DNA of 34,884 nt from Bacteroidales bacterium. Lineage in GTDB: Bacteria; Bacteroidota; Bacteroidia; Bacteroidales; P3. Shown here piece by piece: positions 34,078-34,884 of this stretch. The stretch is from positions 1 to 34,884 of the forward strand of contig JAKSMS010000019.1 in assembly GCA_024400415.1 (NCBI GenBank), written 5' to 3'. The notes beneath the pieces were generated by a model that searched no databases, was not told the DNA's origin, and was given only the letters and a program-made list of their open reading frames with translations. The number at the start of each line of letters is the position of its first letter. Position 1 is the stretch's first letter. The translations under genes and the position numbers were made by a program.

Positions 34078-34626
34078 ATGAAAAAGATACTCCTACTCCT
34101 CAGCGCACTTATCCTTACGATATCCTGCGCAATGGCACAGAAGGGCGACTGGATCTCCATTAAGCAGGCTGCCCAACAGCAAAACACCACCAAACTGTAT
34201 GTGGTCGACTTCTACACCTCATGGTGTGGATGGTGTAAGAAAATGGATGCTGAGACTTTCAACGATCCCACGGTGAAGAAACTCCTCAACAAGTACTATA
34301 TCCCTGTCAAATTCGACGCCGAAGGCCAAGACGAATTCTCGTGGATGGGCAAGACCTATACCGGCAATCCCAGCCAGAATGGCCGCAAAACGCCCCATCA
34401 GTTCGCCTATGCAATCCTTGGACAAAAAATGGGATATCCTTCCACTGCCATCTTCTCTTCCAATAAGTCTTTGATGACAGTACTCCCAGGCTACTACAAG
34501 CCCGAAGACTTTGCCATGATCCTTTGGTACTTTGCCTCTGGAGACTGCAACAAGTACTCTTGGGAGAAATACGAGAAAATCTTCGACCACGACATTCGGC
34601 CTGCCATGCTCAAAGCATTAAAGTAG
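34078..34626 (+). CDS. Exported thioredoxin-family protein (CGWC)
   Basis: A 182-residue thioredoxin-fold protein of the thioredoxin_7 kind with signal sequence (cleavage near AMAQ, residue 21). The active site is YTSWCGWCKKMD with CGWC at about residues 46-49, followed by FNDPTVKKLLNKYYIPVKFDAEG. The cis-Pro segment is MGYPSTAIF. The C-terminal part (ILWYFASGDCNKYSWEKYEKIFD) is family-typical. It is expected in the periplasm as a thiol reductase or isomerase for envelope proteins. Last gene of the operon, directly followed by an insertion sequence. Confidence 0.9.
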   Translation: MKKILLLLSALILTISCAMAQKGDWISIKQAAQQQNTTKLYVVDFYTSWCGWCKKMDAETFNDPTVKKLLNKYYIPVKFDAEGQDEFSWMGKTYTGNPSQNGRKTPHQFAYAILGQKMGYPSTAIFSSNKSLMTVLPGYYKPEDFAMILWYFASGDCNKYSWEKYEKIFDHDIRPAMLKALK

Positions 34627-34727
34627 TCCTCTAAAAAAAGGGGAGTTCTATAAATTAAAAAACTGCTAATCATTTGTTTATGTCAATATTTTTTCATATC
34701 TTTGCAAAATAATTGAAGAGTCTTGAT
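34627..34727. mobile_element. Left part of an insertion sequence (IS5-type), right end outside the window
   Basis: Between the thioredoxin gene and the transposase start. The left terminal inverted repeat must lie here, possibly beginning at CTCTAAAAAAAGGGGAGTTC (34630-34649), but it cannot be confirmed without the other end. The promoter inside it is intact. No terminator for the upstream operon is seen, so the element may have separated the operon from its terminator. Confidence 0.5.
34673..34704 (+). promoter_or_regulatory. Promoter of the transposase gene
   Basis: TTTG (34673-34676), 20 nt, TATCTTTG (34697-34704), an excellent Bacteroidota promoter. The leader would be about 18 nt to the ATG at 34728. 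Confidence 0.75.
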
Positions 34728-34884
34728 ATGGCATACAAAAAATCATCTGAAACAGGCATGTTCGACCAGGAATTCACCCTTGAAGCACTTTCTGGAATCG
34801 GGAACCCACTATCAGCCCTCAAGGAGGTGCTGGATTTTGAGCAGTTCCGACCAATACTTGAGCCTGTGTTCGCTAAGGAGAATC
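34728..34884 (+). CDS. IS5 family transposase, N-terminal part (cut by window end)
   Basis: The 52 codons present (start MAYKKSSETGMFDQEFTLEA, then GNPLSALKEVLDFEQFRPIL) match the conserved N-terminus of IS5-type DDE transposases of Bacteroidota, with the FxxFRPxL-like motif. The frame is open to the window end. Catalytic residues lie outside the window, so intactness cannot be judged. Confidence 0.82.
   Translation, partial: MAYKKSSETGMFDQEFTLEALSGIGNPLSALKEVLDFEQFRPILEPVFAKEN

Noticed and set aside
1-34884. CRISPR arrays, rRNA genes, functional tRNA genes, prophage or defence gene clusters
   Set aside because: None seen: no spaced direct-repeat array, no rRNA-like conserved segments, no intact cloverleaf and no integrase, restriction, toxin-antitoxin or phage structural genes.

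Overview
The window is chromosomal DNA from a member of the Bacteroidota, most likely a gut-type Bacteroidales. The evidence is the promoter type (TTTG, 19-20 bp, TAnnTTTG) in front of several genes, weak Shine-Dalgarno sequences, a type IX secretion (CHU_C type B) sorting domain, Bacteroidota-specific families (GldF/GldG, DUF4340, DUF2807/GIN), lipid A synthesis (LpxB) and Bacteroidota-type lipoproteins. I cannot name a genus from sequence alone. Base composition is moderate, and most genes are compact and strand-ordered.

Layout. (1) Bases 243-8016 are read on the minus strand as three units: a large T9SS cargo protein with its own promoter; a gamma-carbonic anhydrase / GNAT / TIGR04076 trio ending in a strong terminator; and a beta-CASP ribonuclease-like protein / CstA / secreted repeat protein trio with promoter and terminator. 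(2) Bases 8145-8275 carry an unusual long palindrome built of tandem 11-bp units, lying between divergent genes. (3) Bases 8416-13394 are plus strand: yidC, a NhaD antiporter and a membrane-anchored lysozyme-like protein, ending in a textbook terminator. (4) Bases 13425-16509 form a YtrA-like regulatory module: promoter with a candidate GntR operator, ABC ATPase, permease, GntR regulator and a DUF2807 lipoprotein, then a terminator. (5) Bases 16589-21350 hold a patatin phospholipase with a C-terminal outer-membrane barrel and a two-gene polysaccharide co-polymerase / Wzy-like polymerase pair. (6) An OmpA-family lipoprotein gene (minus) and a ClC channel gene (plus) diverge around a second copy of the 11-bp-unit palindrome (22609-22740). 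(7) Bases 24844-34626 look like one nine-gene operon for envelope functions: M28-like peptidase, GldF-GldG fusion, DUF4340 protein, SurE, a small membrane protein, LpxB, SpoIID-like protein, a small lipoprotein and a thioredoxin-fold protein. (8) The window ends inside an IS5-type transposase gene.

The gene content is mostly envelope biogenesis: membrane protein insertion, lipid A, peptidoglycan-linked proteins, polysaccharide polymerisation and T9SS export. The observations I rate highest are the two matching palindromic elements, whose inner stem shows a compensatory base-pair change, the candidate YtrA-type operator over the ABC promoter, an M28 peptidase lacking its catalytic-base glutamate, and a nearly leaderless clc gene.
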